In this document: in pieces, positions 25,391-35,400 of the stretch | How the letters are laid out: each line of letters begins with the position of its first letter | How positions within the stretch are numbered: the stretch's first letter is position 1 | Origin: an uncultured Opitutaceae bacterium | GTDB taxonomy: Bacteria > Verrucomicrobiota > Verrucomicrobiia > Opitutales > Opitutaceae | DNA length: 64,000 nucleotides | Assembly: GCA_937902925.1 (NCBI GenBank) | Contig: CALFNN010000011.1 | Span: 111,512-175,511 of the forward strand | Direction of reading: 5' to 3' | Notes under the pieces: model-generated | The model's input: only the letters and a program-made list of their open reading frames with translations | The model's database searches: none | What the model was told of the DNA's origin: nothing | Translations under genes and position numbers: made by a program

Positions 25391-26053
25391 TTACTGGATC
25401 TTCAGCAGCTCCTCCGACGTCCACTGCTTGTGCTCGCCTTCCTTGGCATGGATGGCGGCGACCTGCTCGGTGGTGATCGGGCCGCCCGTGTTGCCCCATT
25501 CCTGGCGGACATAGGTCAGCACCGCGGCGATCTTGTCGTCACTCAGGTTGAAGCCGGAACCGGGCACCTTGCCGTTGGGCGGCATCGCCGAGCTGAAGTC
25601 GGCCCCCTTGACCTTGATCGCACCCTGCACGCCATACATCACGGCGCGAATCACGCGCTCCTCGGGGCCCATCACCCACTCCGAGCCGGCCAGCGGCGGG
25701 ATGGCGCCGGGCAGACCGAGGCCGGTGATCTGATGGCAGGTCTGGCAGGTGCCGGTGAAAATCTTCTTACCGAGCGCCACCGGATCGACCGCCACCGCTT
25801 CCGCGGCGCCGGTGTGCGGCTTGGCGTGCTCATTGTAAATGGCCGGATTGAAATGGCCGGAATACAAATTGAGATAGGTGCCGGAGAAAAAGATCAGCCC
25901 GGCAAACACGAAGAGCAGATTGAGCGGGAGGAGCCGGTAGTGCCCCTGGTCGTCCGGGCGGCGCCCGAGGACCTTTTCGTGCGCGGCCAGCAGGCTCTCA
26001 TCGGTGACGGCGGCCTGCTCGAGGCGCGGATCGGATTGGGAGGGAGCGTTCAT
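25391..26053 (-). CDS. Membrane-anchored monohaem cytochrome c (CcoP-like position)
   Basis: 220 aa. One transmembrane segment (LLPLNLLFVFAGLIFFSG, ~residues 40-57) and one class I cytochrome c domain with CQTCH (~residues 103-107) and a distal Met candidate in SAMPPNG. Canonical CcoP has two haems; this one has one. It is the last gene of the act-cco operon and overlaps the CcoO-like gene as ATGA. It probably passes electrons in the periplasm between ACIII, the CcoO-like subunit and a soluble carrier or terminal oxidase. It converges with tsaE 40 bases away. Confidence 0.85.
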   Translation of the reverse strand: MNAPSQSDPRLEQAAVTDESLLAAHEKVLGRRPDDQGHYRLLPLNLLFVFAGLIFFSGTYLNLYSGHFNPAIYNEHAKPHTGAAEAVAVDPVALGKKIFTGTCQTCHQITGLGLPGAIPPLAGSEWVMGPEERVIRAVMYGVQGAIKVKGADFSSAMPPNGKVPGSGFNLSDDKIAAVLTYVRQEWGNTGGPITTEQVAAIHAKEGEHKQWTSEELLKIQ

Positions 26054-26703
26054 TTCTTTCCCTCCTCCTTCTTCGGGGCCTCGGGCGCAACCGGGCGGGC
26101 CTCGGGATATTCGAAAGTGTTGTTCAAGCTGAGCAGGAAGGCGACGAGGCTGCGGGCACGCTCGGTGGGCACGATTTCGCGGCCGGCCGCGGGGGCAAGC
26201 CGGCCGACGAGCATCAGGCGGCTGTCCGCGGGCTCGCCGACGATCGCCCGCTCATCGAAGAGAAACTTGTAGGCCGGCATCGCCCCCTGGCCGGCGTAGA
26301 GTAGCTTCATCAGATTGGAGGCATCGAGCGCGGAGGGCTTGCGGCCGGCGAGATTGGTCAGGTCGGGGCCCAAGCGTTCCGCGCCAAGTTGGACGCGGGT
26401 CTGGTAAATGTAGTCGCGCGCCACGCTCTGGCGGTCGCCCCAGCCGCGGGCCTGGTCGGAACCGAAGTCCGGCCGGCGGACCGCCTGGGTGTGGCAGCTC
26501 GCGCAACCGAGGTCCGCGTAAACCAGCTGGCCGCGGGCCGCGATGCCGGGCTGCTGCGGCGGATAACTCGGATTCACCGGATCGCTATCGTCGATGTAGG
26601 GCGCGAGCGCACCCAGCTGGTGGTCGGCAAAGAGGACCGTCCCAGCCCACGACAGCGTGAGCGCCACAAAGAGTCCGAGGAAAAAAAGCGGGGCGTTTCT
26701 CAT
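26050..26703 (-). CDS. CcoO-like membrane-anchored monohaem cytochrome c
   Basis: 217 aa. N-terminal anchor (LFFLGLFVALTLSWAGTVLF), then a CcoO-type domain: YADLGCASCHTQAVR (haem motif CASCH), DYIYQTRVQLGAERLGPDLTNLAG, and the distal Met in QGAMPAYKFLF. This is the pattern of the cbb3-oxidase monohaem subunit. Both haem ligands are intact, unlike the ligands of the neighbouring CcoN-like protein. Coupled by ATGA to the genes on both sides. Confidence 0.87.
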   Translation of the reverse strand: MRNAPLFFLGLFVALTLSWAGTVLFADHQLGALAPYIDDSDPVNPSYPPQQPGIAARGQLVYADLGCASCHTQAVRRPDFGSDQARGWGDRQSVARDYIYQTRVQLGAERLGPDLTNLAGRKPSALDASNLMKLLYAGQGAMPAYKFLFDERAIVGEPADSRLMLVGRLAPAAGREIVPTERARSLVAFLLSLNNTFEYPEARPVAPEAPKKEEGKK

Positions 26704-28136
26704 GACGCGGGGGCCTCCATCGCGGCAGGCTGACGGAATGCAACGGAATCGGCGGGCTCGGCCGGGCAGCAGGCCCGGCAGGCGCTCCAGCAGAAATTAA
26801 CCAGCAAAAGGAGATTGCCCAAGAGGAGCACCGCCTGCGCGGCGACCGCGAGGAGCAACCAGAACCGCGTGTGCGAGGCGATGTCAGCGAAGGTAACCTT
26901 CGCGTCCAGCAACTCATGGCCCTGGATCCAGCCGGCCACCGTGAGACTGACGACGAGCGCCGTGACGCCCAGCATCGCCAGCATGGCGTGGCCACGCACC
27001 AGCGCGGCCGAGGCCCAGGACTGACCGGTCAGCCGCGGCACCGCATAGTAAATCGCGCCGAAGATCATCATCGAGAAACCGCCGTAAAGCGCGAGTTGCT
27101 CCTGCGCCGTGTCGACATGGGTGAACTGCGTGACCAGCGCGACGCCGCGGAATGCCGTGATGGCATCGACCAAACCGCCCAACACATAGGCCCCCAAGCC
27201 GAATGCGACGAGTTTCAGTGCAGTGCCTCCGGCGCCGAAAGCGCCGCGGAGATTGATAAACACGACAAAGTAATGAAAGAGCAGCAGCGAGCACGCGACG
27301 ATGGCGAGGCTGGCGATCCACGCCGGCACGGGGCCGCCGATGAGATGGCGGCCGCCCGTGACAGCGCCCAGCACGAGCAGGCACCAGAACGCGTGGGGTG
27401 CGAAATCGTAGCTCGGCAGGGTCCGGCCGGTGACCTTGGGCACGACGAAGTAGGCGCCCGCGAGGCCGAGCGGCGCGAGCCAGAGCGTCCAGGCACCCTG
27501 CGCGAACCAGCCGCCGGCGACCGCCTGCAGCACGCCGCGAACGGGCAGCCAGAAAAGCGTCACCTGCGCGGCGGAGAAAATCCACGGGAAGAGAAACAGC
27601 GCCGCCACGGCATACCATTGCGCAGCGAAGGTGCACTCGTGCCGGCGCCCGAGCCAGGCCAGCACGCCGGCGACGCCGATGGCGCCGTAGGCGACGAGCA
27701 TGACCGGCTGCACGTAACGCGGCATCTGGAGGAGACCGACGCCGGTCGCGTCGCCGGTCGCGATACCGACGAGGCCGAGCAGGACCGAGAGATTCCAAAA
27801 GATCGTGCCGACGACGGCCCAGTTCAACGCGCGCAACGGCGCTCCGCCGAGCCGGCCAAGCACCCAGAGCGCGATCGCCAACCCCGCGTTGGCACCCCAG
27901 CCGTAGATGAAAGCCGTCTCGGTCAGGGCGACCGTGCGTCCATGCGTGAAGACCACGCAGTCGGCGAGAAACGACGGCTGGATCAGCTGGATCGAGGCGA
28001 TCAGCGCGAGCACGCCGCTCAGGACCAGCCATTTGATCGCCGAGACCAGCAGCAGGAGCAACGGCCAGCGCCCCGTGGTATCGACGGCGGTGACTTCAGC
28101 GTTGGCGGGAGCGGGAGACATCGGGGAAAGGGTCAT
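26700..28136 (-). CDS. CcoN-like haem-copper oxidase subunit I lacking cofactor ligands
   Basis: 478 aa, about 12 membrane helices, aligning without gaps to remembered CcoN landmarks (GWGAN, FVVPK, GAIYYAVPRL). The ligands are largely gone: the low-spin haem His of helix II (HTN in CcoN) is Thr72; the CuB His of WYGHN is Gln213; the HH pair of GPHH is Arg263-His264; and the HxH of helix X is Gln345-Glu-Gln347. It therefore should not bind the usual haems or CuB or reduce oxygen. The reading frame, length and hydrophobicity are well kept and the gene is coupled (ATGA) to its neighbours, so it looks maintained, not decaying. Likely a structural partner of the CcoO/CcoP-like cytochromes and ACIII; this role is inferred. 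The start could also be the ATG at 28121. Confidence 0.85.
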   Translation of the reverse strand: MTLSPMSPAPANAEVTAVDTTGRWPLLLLLVSAIKWLVLSGVLALIASIQLIQPSFLADCVVFTHGRTVALTETAFIYGWGANAGLAIALWVLGRLGGAPLRALNWAVVGTIFWNLSVLLGLVGIATGDATGVGLLQMPRYVQPVMLVAYGAIGVAGVLAWLGRRHECTFAAQWYAVAALFLFPWIFSAAQVTLFWLPVRGVLQAVAGGWFAQGAWTLWLAPLGLAGAYFVVPKVTGRTLPSYDFAPHAFWCLLVLGAVTGGRHLIGGPVPAWIASLAIVACSLLLFHYFVVFINLRGAFGAGGTALKLVAFGLGAYVLGGLVDAITAFRGVALVTQFTHVDTAQEQLALYGGFSMMIFGAIYYAVPRLTGQSWASAALVRGHAMLAMLGVTALVVSLTVAGWIQGHELLDAKVTFADIASHTRFWLLLAVAAQAVLLLGNLLLLVNFCWSACRACCPAEPADSVAFRQPAAMEAPAS

Positions 28137-28465
28137 TGCTTGGAACCGTATTGCTGGACCACCAGTTCCATCGCGCGCTCGATCGGGAGCTGCACGACGC
28201 CGTTCTTCTGGTCGATCCACGCGTAGGAAACCGCCTGCTTCGCCTGTTTCTCGCGCAACTCCGCGAGGGCCTCGCGCCGGCTCTCGGGCGTGGCCTTCCA
28301 TGCGAGATCCTTGGGAAGATTTTCCGCGGTCTCGTTCTGCGGCGCGACGGTGACGGGCCGGTAGAACCGCCAGACGACGACGAGAAACGCCGCCGACAGC
28401 GCCAGCACGAACAGCTTGACAACCAGCGAGACCGGCCGGGGAGAAACGGAGGATGCGTCACTCAT
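28133..28465 (-). CDS. Small single-TM protein between actF and the ccoN-like gene
   Basis: 110 aa. One N-terminal membrane helix (LVVKLFVLALSAAFLVVVW), then a short periplasmic domain ending in SYAWIDQKNGVVQLPIERAM. The block 'G-V-x-[IL]-P-I-x-[RD]-A-M-E-L' is, from memory, common in small proteins of cytochrome oxidase and ACIII gene clusters. It occupies the place of a small accessory subunit such as ActG, but the assignment is tentative. It overlaps actF by 8 bases and the ccoN-like start by ATGA. Confidence 0.65.
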   Translation of the reverse strand: MSDASSVSPRPVSLVVKLFVLALSAAFLVVVWRFYRPVTVAPQNETAENLPKDLAWKATPESRREALAELREKQAKQAVSYAWIDQKNGVVQLPIERAMELVVQQYGSKQ

Positions 28466-29729
28466 GGTGCGTGAGGCTCTCGACGATGCGCGGGTCGCGA
28501 ATCGGGATGAGTTTCGTGGTCGGGAAGCTCTTCAAATAGGACCAGACACACACGCCGCCCACCCCGACCACCGAGGTGAGCACCCAGAGAAGCGTGATCG
28601 AGAAGAAGGGCTGCGGGTCGCCATTCGGCAGCTTGAGCGCCGGCAGGATGTTGTAGCACATGTCGATCAGGATCACCGCGAGAATCCAGACGGCGATGCG
28701 GCGGATGATCACCGGCGTGGTCTTGAAGCGATACGACAACATCAGGCAGAACGGCACGACGAAGTGGCCGAAGAGAATCGCGATGATGCCGACGTATTTC
28801 CACTGGTTGGGCGATCCGTCGGCGTTGATTTCGCGGATGTTATACCAGAACGTTTCCTCGGGGACGTTGGCGTTCCAGATGAGGAAGTATTGGGAGAACG
28901 TCACGTAGGCCCAGAACACCGTGAACGCGAACGCCAGCGTGCTGATGCAGTGGATGTGGTTCGTGTTGTAGACGCCCTTGTAGTCGCCGCGATGGAGCAG
29001 CCAGACCATGATGATGATCCCGAGCGACAGGCCGCCGCGCATGCAGTTGGCGAAGAACCACACGCCATACATCGTCGAGAACCAGTGATATTCGAGACTC
29101 TTGACCCAGTAGACCGCGGCGAACGTCAGGCTCAGCGCCGCCACGATGACGCCGACAGCCGACGTCCGGCGGTTCATGAAGGTCCACTTCGCCGCGCCGT
29201 CGTTGTCCTGGGAGAACGACGCCTTGCGCAGGAGATACGAGAGCAGAATCCAGCTCCCGAAGAACCCAACGGTCATCCCGGTGAACATGTTCAAGTTCAG
29301 GAAGCCGGCCTTCTTGGCGTAGAGGACGTCGGTGCCGACGGTCCCACCGTGGATCGGATGACTCAAATCCATCCAAGGCCAGACGAGTCCGGGCTTGACC
29401 CACGCCGAGATCAGCAACGGCAGGAACAGCAGCGCGAGCCATTTGAACGACGCCAGGCCGTGCTCCCACTGGCGGCGGATCACCACCGACCACGAGGCGT
29501 CGACGACGTGATGAATGAGCACCAGCAGGAGGAAGCCGATGGCCATCGCGGTCCAGTAGGTCACGCCGACGAGCCAGGACATGGCGGCGACCTGCGCGCC
29601 GGACACAAAATATCCCACGATGGTCAGCGCAATACCGGCAATGCCGGCGGTCAGCGCCTTGCTCGCCGCGGAGGCAGTCGTCGTCTCGGCCGGGAGGGCC
29701 GCGGGGGCGGTGGCAGCGTGGGAGGTCAT
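28458..29729 (-). CDS. actF: Alternative complex III subunit ActF (quinol:cytochrome c oxidoreductase)
   Basis: 423 aa with about ten membrane helices. It is related to the C-terminal part of the NrfD/ActC family, with the stretches MAIGFLLLVLIHHVVDASWS, RRQWEHGLASFK and AGFLNLNMFTGMTVGFFGSW. ActF is one of the two large membrane subunits of ACIII, which oxidises menaquinol or ubiquinol and reduces periplasmic cytochrome c. The true start is the ATG at 29729 (MTSHAAT), which overlaps the actE stop as ATGA; the longer open frame to 30266 lies opposite actE. Confidence 0.9.
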   Translation of the reverse strand: MTSHAATAPAALPAETTTASAASKALTAGIAGIALTIVGYFVSGAQVAAMSWLVGVTYWTAMAIGFLLLVLIHHVVDASWSVVIRRQWEHGLASFKWLALLFLPLLISAWVKPGLVWPWMDLSHPIHGGTVGTDVLYAKKAGFLNLNMFTGMTVGFFGSWILLSYLLRKASFSQDNDGAAKWTFMNRRTSAVGVIVAALSLTFAAVYWVKSLEYHWFSTMYGVWFFANCMRGGLSLGIIIMVWLLHRGDYKGVYNTNHIHCISTLAFAFTVFWAYVTFSQYFLIWNANVPEETFWYNIREINADGSPNQWKYVGIIAILFGHFVVPFCLMLSYRFKTTPVIIRRIAVWILAVILIDMCYNILPALKLPNGDPQPFFSITLLWVLTSVVGVGGVCVWSYLKSFPTTKLIPIRDPRIVESLTHHE

Positions 29730-30373
29730 TTGAGGCCGAGAATTTGTTTGCCCGCGGGATCGGTCACATCGGCGACCGTGCCCATCTGCGCGCGCTGGAG
29801 CGCCCGGACGTAGGCCACGACGGCCCAGCGATCCTCGGGGGTGAGCTTGTCCGCGTAGGGCAGCATGTTCTTGGTCACGGAGCCGTTCGTGATCGTGTTG
29901 AAGATTTCCCCCTCGGTCAGTTTCCGGCGGGTTTCGTCGTGATACGAGGGCGTGGCGCCCATGCCATATTGCTTGGTGATGCCGTTGCCATCGCCCACGG
30001 CGCCGTGGCAGGGCGCGCAGTAGATCATGAAGCGGTCGCGGCCGTGTTCGACGAATTTCAGGTCGACGGTCAGCGACGCGGGAAAACCGCGCGCCCAAGT
30101 GCCGTCGGGATTCTTGCCGTAGTAAAGGTGATCGTCGTTGCGGACCGGGAGATCGGCGCGGACGACGTGCGGCGGCGGGGTCCGGTCGGCGCGACCGTCG
30201 GCGAAGAAATCGCTCGTCGACTGCGGCCGGAGCTTCGGCTGGTGCTTCATGCCGGGAAACGCCCACTCGGGGAACACATCCATCGGTGGATGCGCGAACT
30301 TGCTGCCGCGGAAACCGAGGACGGAGACGACGAGGACACAGACAAATGCGGTGACGAGGTAAACGTTGCGCAT
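29726..30373 (-). CDS. actE: ACIII monohaem cytochrome c subunit ActE
   Basis: 215 aa. An N-terminal hydrophobic segment (YLVTAFVCVLVVSVLGF) is followed by ActE landmarks FAHPPMDVFPEWAFPGMKHQ and a cytochrome c domain with CAPCHGAVGDGNG and a distal Met in KNMLPYAD. It receives electrons from ActA or ActB and passes them to the downstream acceptor. It overlaps actF and lies 3 bases after actD. Confidence 0.92.
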   Translation of the reverse strand: MRNVYLVTAFVCVLVVSVLGFRGSKFAHPPMDVFPEWAFPGMKHQPKLRPQSTSDFFADGRADRTPPPHVVRADLPVRNDDHLYYGKNPDGTWARGFPASLTVDLKFVEHGRDRFMIYCAPCHGAVGDGNGITKQYGMGATPSYHDETRRKLTEGEIFNTITNGSVTKNMLPYADKLTPEDRWAVVAYVRALQRAQMGTVADVTDPAGKQILGLK

Positions 30374-30376
30374 GGG

Positions 30377-30910
30377 TCAGGCTTCCAGCTCCTTGATGTC
30401 CTTGCCACCGACCTGCTCGAGGAGGGCCTTGGTGTTGGCGGCATTAAAGCGCGGGTCGCGCGTCTCGATGACGATGAAGAACGTATCGCTCATCCCGCGG
30501 GGAATCTTGTCGTATTTCAGCACCGGGTGATAGTGCATCGGGAGGCGGTTCACGAGGAACATGCCGCCGATGGTCGCGAACGCGGTGAAGAGAATGGTGA
30601 GCTCGTAGCTCACGGGAAACGCGAACATCGGGCTGAAATACGGCTTGCCGCCGACGACCAGCGGATAGGTGAACGCGTCGGCATACCAGATCAGCAACAT
30701 GCCGGTGCAGAAACCCGTGATGCCACCCGCGAGCGAGATGCGCGGGACGATCGAGCGCTTCAGCCCCATCGCCCCATCCATGCCGTGAATCGGCGTGGGC
30801 GAGATGCAATCCCAATTCCGGTAGCCGGCATCGCGCACCTTCTGCGCCGCATGATAGACGTCGGGCACCGTCTCGAAGGTGGCAATCAACCCGTAGATTT
30901 GTGCAGCCAT
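30377..30910 (-). CDS. actD: ACIII membrane subunit ActD (DUF3341)
   Basis: 177 aa with two membrane helices (ISLAGGITGFCTGMLLIWYA and ELTILFTAFATIGGMFLV) and the DUF3341 block AAQKVRDAGYRNWDCISPTP near the N-terminus. ActD is a small structural subunit of ACIII. Gene order actC-actD-actE is the standard one. Confidence 0.92.
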   Translation of the reverse strand: MAAQIYGLIATFETVPDVYHAAQKVRDAGYRNWDCISPTPIHGMDGAMGLKRSIVPRISLAGGITGFCTGMLLIWYADAFTYPLVVGGKPYFSPMFAFPVSYELTILFTAFATIGGMFLVNRLPMHYHPVLKYDKIPRGMSDTFFIVIETRDPRFNAANTKALLEQVGGKDIKELEA

Positions 30911-30922
30911 GGTCGGGCGGGA

Positions 30923-32380
30923 TTAGTGTTTGCCGGCGGCGGCGGCGCGGTCGGTGAGAATGTTGTGGCCGGCGTGAGGGTCGGCTTGGGGCGTAACGGC
31001 CTTGATTTCCGCCATCGCCATGAGCGGCAGGAACCGGACGAAGAGGAGAAATAGCACGGAGAACACGCCGAACGTGCCGAAGAAAGTGAAGATATCGACG
31101 ACCGTCGGGCTGAGGACACCCCAGCTCGAGGGCAGGAAGTCGCGCGTCAGCGAGGTGCAAATGATCACGAAGCGCTCGAACCACATGCCGAGATTCACGA
31201 AGAGCGACAGCACCCAGACGAACGTGGTGTTGTTGCGCACGCTCTTGAACCAGAAGAACTGCGGCGTGATGACGTTGCAGCTGATCATGATCCAGTAGGC
31301 CCAGGCATAGGGGCCGAACGCGCGGTTGATGAACGTGAAGCCCTCATACGGGTTCGCGCCATACCACGCGATGAAGAACTCCATCGCGTAGGCGTAGCCG
31401 ACCATCGTGCCGGTCGCGAGGGTGATCTTGCACATGCAGTCGATGTGATACTGCGTGACCAAGTCCTCGAGCTTGTAGATTGCGCGGAGCGGCAGCAGCA
31501 GCGTCAGCACCATGCCGAAACCGGAGAAGATGGCACCCGCGACGAAATATGGCGGGAAAATCGTGGTGTGCCAACCGGGGATCAACGAGACGGCGAAGTC
31601 GAACGACACGATGGTGTGCACCGAGAGCACGAGGGGCGTCGCGACGCCCGCGAGAATCATGTAGGCCATCTCGTAGTTGCTCCAGTGGCGGCTCGAACCG
31701 CGCCAGCCCATCGCAAACAAGCCGTAGAGGAACGAACGAATCCGGTTACCCGAGGCATAGAAACGGTCGCGCAGGACCGCCAGATCGGGAATCATGCCGA
31801 CATACCAGAAAAGCACGGAAACCGTGCCGTAGGTCGAGACCGCGAATACGTCCCACTCGAGCGGCGAGCGGAAATTCTGCCAGATAACGTTGGAGTTCGG
31901 GAGCGGAAACAAATACCAAGCATACCAGACGCGACCCACGTGAAACACGGGGAAGATACCAGCGCAAACCACCGCGAAAATCGTCATCGCCTCGGCAGAG
32001 CGGTTGATCGACGTGCGCCATTTCTGCCGCAAGATGCACAAAATTGCGGAAATCAGGGTGCCGGCATGGCCAATACCGATCCAAAAGACGAAGTTGACGA
32101 TCGGCCAGCCCCAGTTGACCGGGCTGCGATGGCCCCACACACCGACACCCGTGGCGACGACATAGGCGATGCCTCCAACGGTAAAACAAGCGACGAGGCA
32201 GGCGACACTGAAACAAACCCACCACCACGCAGGCGTCTTGTCCTCGATGATGCCGCAAATCTTGTCCGTGATCCAGGTGAAGCTGCGATTGTGCTCGACG
32301 AGCTCGGCGCGCGGGACGTCGGCAGGCTTGACCTCCTGCAGGATCGCGGGCGCGGCGGTGACGTGTTCAGCGTGGGCCAT
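30923..32380 (-). CDS. actC: ACIII NrfD-like membrane subunit ActC
   Basis: 485 aa with about ten membrane helices and NrfD/ActC landmarks: [60 protein letters not shown] and [20 protein letters not shown]. ActC carries a quinol site and a putative proton path in ACIII. It begins 43 bases after actB, the widest gap inside the operon, and a 12-base gap separates it from actD. Confidence 0.94.
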   Translation of the reverse strand: MAHAEHVTAAPAILQEVKPADVPRAELVEHNRSFTWITDKICGIIEDKTPAWWWVCFSVACLVACFTVGGIAYVVATGVGVWGHRSPVNWGWPIVNFVFWIGIGHAGTLISAILCILRQKWRTSINRSAEAMTIFAVVCAGIFPVFHVGRVWYAWYLFPLPNSNVIWQNFRSPLEWDVFAVSTYGTVSVLFWYVGMIPDLAVLRDRFYASGNRIRSFLYGLFAMGWRGSSRHWSNYEMAYMILAGVATPLVLSVHTIVSFDFAVSLIPGWHTTIFPPYFVAGAIFSGFGMVLTLLLPLRAIYKLEDLVTQYHIDCMCKITLATGTMVGYAYAMEFFIAWYGANPYEGFTFINRAFGPYAWAYWIMISCNVITPQFFWFKSVRNNTTFVWVLSLFVNLGMWFERFVIICTSLTRDFLPSSWGVLSPTVVDIFTFFGTFGVFSVLFLLFVRFLPLMAMAEIKAVTPQADPHAGHNILTDRAAAAGKH

Positions 32381-32423
32381 CAGCTAGTTCCTCCGAAATG
32401 TTTCGCCGTGGGACGGTGCGTTG

Positions 32424-35400
32424 TCATTCGTGACCCTCCGTCTTGGCTTTCTTGCCCTTGGGCTCCTCGAAGCCCGCGGGGTGGTTCTTGCGGTCATGCT
32501 CGGTCCGGCTGAACGGCTCCGCGGCGCCTCCCGGCATCTTGGGATTGGGATTGCGCAGCCGGCCAAGGTAGGTCGTGCGCGGGCGGGTGTTGAGATAACC
32601 GAGCAGCGAATAGTCCTGCTCGCGCGCCTTCGCCTGCGAGACCGCGCTCTTCTCGTCGAGAATGTCGCCGAAGACGATCGCCTCGACCGGGCACACCTGC
32701 TGGCAGGCGGTCTTGATCACGCCGTCGGGCACCGCGACTTTCCCCATGTCCTCGGGATTGCCGGTCTGGGCCATCTTCACCTTGTGGCGGATCTTCCCGT
32801 TTTCGATGCGCTGCACGCAATACGTGCATTTCTCCATCACGCCGCGCATGCGGATCGTAACCTCGGGATTCTTCACCATCTTGACGAGCTCGGGCATGCC
32901 GTGCGGACCCACGGGGCCGAGGTAGAGGCTGTCGAGCTGGCGCTCGTTGTAATCGAAATAATTAAACCGACGGACCTTGTAGGGGCAGTTGTTCGCGCAA
33001 TACCGGGTGCCGATGCAACGGTTGTAGGCCATCACGTTGAGGCCCTCGTCGTCGTGCACCGTGGCGTTCACGGGGCAGACCATCTCGCAGGGGGCGAGTT
33101 CGCATTGCTGGCAGGCGACGGGCTGGAGCGAAACCTGCGGATCCTCGGGAATCTCGCGGTTGCCCTCGCCACCGAAGGCCGCGGCGTCCGCCTGGCCGTC
33201 GGAGTAGTAGCGATCGATCCGGATCCAGTGCATCTGACGGCCGCGGAACGACTGGTCGCGGCCGACGATCGGAATGTTGTTCTCCGCCTGGCAGGCCACG
33301 ACACATGCGTTGCAACCGATGCAGGTGTTGAGGTCGATGCTCATGCCCCACTGCTGAAAGCCATCGAAGCCGCCGTGCTTGACGTTGGGCGTGACGTAGA
33401 GCGAACCGCCGCGGGGAATCTGGGTCGACTGCTGCGCGAGCGACATCCCCTCGCCCACTTCGCCGAGCGTCGAGGGCGTCTCGGCCTCCATGCCGATTTC
33501 CTTCACGTAGCCGGGATTCTCGCGGTATTCGTCGTAGTTGGCCTCGCGGATGAGGTCGCGGCCTTCCATCGACCAGTGCTCCTGCGTGTTCGCGAGCGGC
33601 ATGCGCTCGCCCGTCAGCGCGATCTTGGCGCCGGAAGCGAAGTGCATCGCACCCGCGGTGCGGATCGCGTAGGCGTTGAAGCCGGCGTCGTTCGCGATGT
33701 GGAGATGGCCCAGTTTGCGCCCGTAGCCGAGCGGCATCACGATCGTATAGGTCGGGAGGCCGGGCTGGATGTGCAGCGGACCGCGGACCTTGCGGCCGTC
33801 CGGCATCGTGACTTCGCCCACATGGGCGAGTTCCTTGCCCTTGGCGTCCTCGGCGAGTTCGACGCGCGCGACCTGGAGCAACGACCCCTTCGGATAAATT
33901 CCCAGCTCCTTGGCGAACTTGGGGCTCACCGAAATGGCGTTATCCCAGGAAATCTTCGTGATCGGGTCCGGACACTCTTGCAGCCAGCCGTTGTTGCCGA
34001 ACCGACCGTCGTCGACCTTGTGGTCGGCGATGAAACGAACCTCCACGTTCTGCGCTGAAAACGTCTCCGCCTTCGCCGGCGGGCCGAAGAGCCGTGACGA
34101 GCCCTGGCGGTCAAAAGTGACGGTCTGCTTCGCGTAGGCCGAGCCCGCGAGCATGCCGTCGTGCAGGAAGCTGCGCATCGTCTTCTCCGGATCGCCGCCG
34201 GCGAGACAGGTGATGGTCTCGCGCATCTGCTCATAACCGTCGGCACTGGACTCGCCCGCGAGTCGCGCCAGCACCTCGATCTCGGTCAGGCCGCCGAACA
34301 GCGGCAAAATCATCGGTTGCACCGGCACGATGGTGCCGTCGGCCGTGCGGGCGTCGCCCCACGACTCGAGATAATGCGCCGCCGCGATGTGCGTGCCGGC
34401 GAGCGTGGCGGTTTCGTCGGCAAAATAACCGAAACGAACCACCTCGCCAACGGACTTCTGCAGCGCCTCCCAACCGAGATCGGCGGGGGCGTTATAGACT
34501 GGATTGCCGCCAAGGATGACCAGCGACCTGACCGAGCCGGACTTGATCGCGGTCGCGAGGTCGGAAATCGACGCCGCGGTCGAAGGCTCGACGGCGACGA
34601 AATCCACGGTCTTGCCGAGGTTGCCGAGGAACGCGTTGATCGCGTAAACGACCGCGTGGACCGTCGCCGGCAGATGCGCACCGGCAACCACGAGGCACTC
34701 GCCCCGGTGGTCGAGGAGGTCGGCGGCACACTCGTCGATCCATTTCGCGTCGACCGGCAGCCCCTCGGCCATCGGTCGCATCATGTCCGTGTTCATCACC
34801 CGGCCGCCCAAGGCGGCGGCGAGCGCCAGCATGTGGCTTGACGCGAGCCGCAGGCGATGATCAGCCATGCTGCCGGTCAGCGTGAACGCGCTCTCCGCCG
34901 CATAAAGGCGGTTCATCGGGTCGTCCTTTTTCTTCACGCGGCGCCCGTTGGCGAATTCGCGCGCGTAGTAGAGACTGCCCGCCTCGGCGTGGAAGAAATC
35001 GGCATCGAGCGAAACGACGCGTTTCGCCGTGGCGAACCGGTAAAGCGGTTTGACGTTGGCGCCGAAGCACGCCTGCGCGGCGGCCAGCGGCGGCTCGTCG
35101 GTCACGGGTTCGTATTCGGCCCAAACGGCTTTCGGGAACCGGCGCCGCAGCTTGGTCAGCAGGCGCGCACGCGTCGGCGAGGATGACTCTTCCGCGAGAA
35201 ACGCCAGCCCGGCGCCACCGTCGGCCGCGTGGGTCTTGCCCATCTCGGTCAACAGGTCGTTGACCGCGTCGGGCTTGAGCACGGTTCCGCCCTTGGTGTG
35301 GGCAGTGGCGCGGTCGGGATCGTAGAGTTCGAGCACCGAGGCCTGGGCCAGGAGTGAGGTGGCGCCGCCGTGGGCCTGGTAGGTCGGATTGCCCTCGAGC

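Noticed and set aside
32421..34058. 545-codon plus-strand frame opposite actB
   Set aside because: ActB cysteine motifs are intact on the minus strand; the plus-strand translation has no recognisable family.
35255..35265. Further GGTC-GTT-GACC hairpin core
   Set aside because: It lies inside actB in a normal coding context and lacks complementary flanking arms; judged chance.
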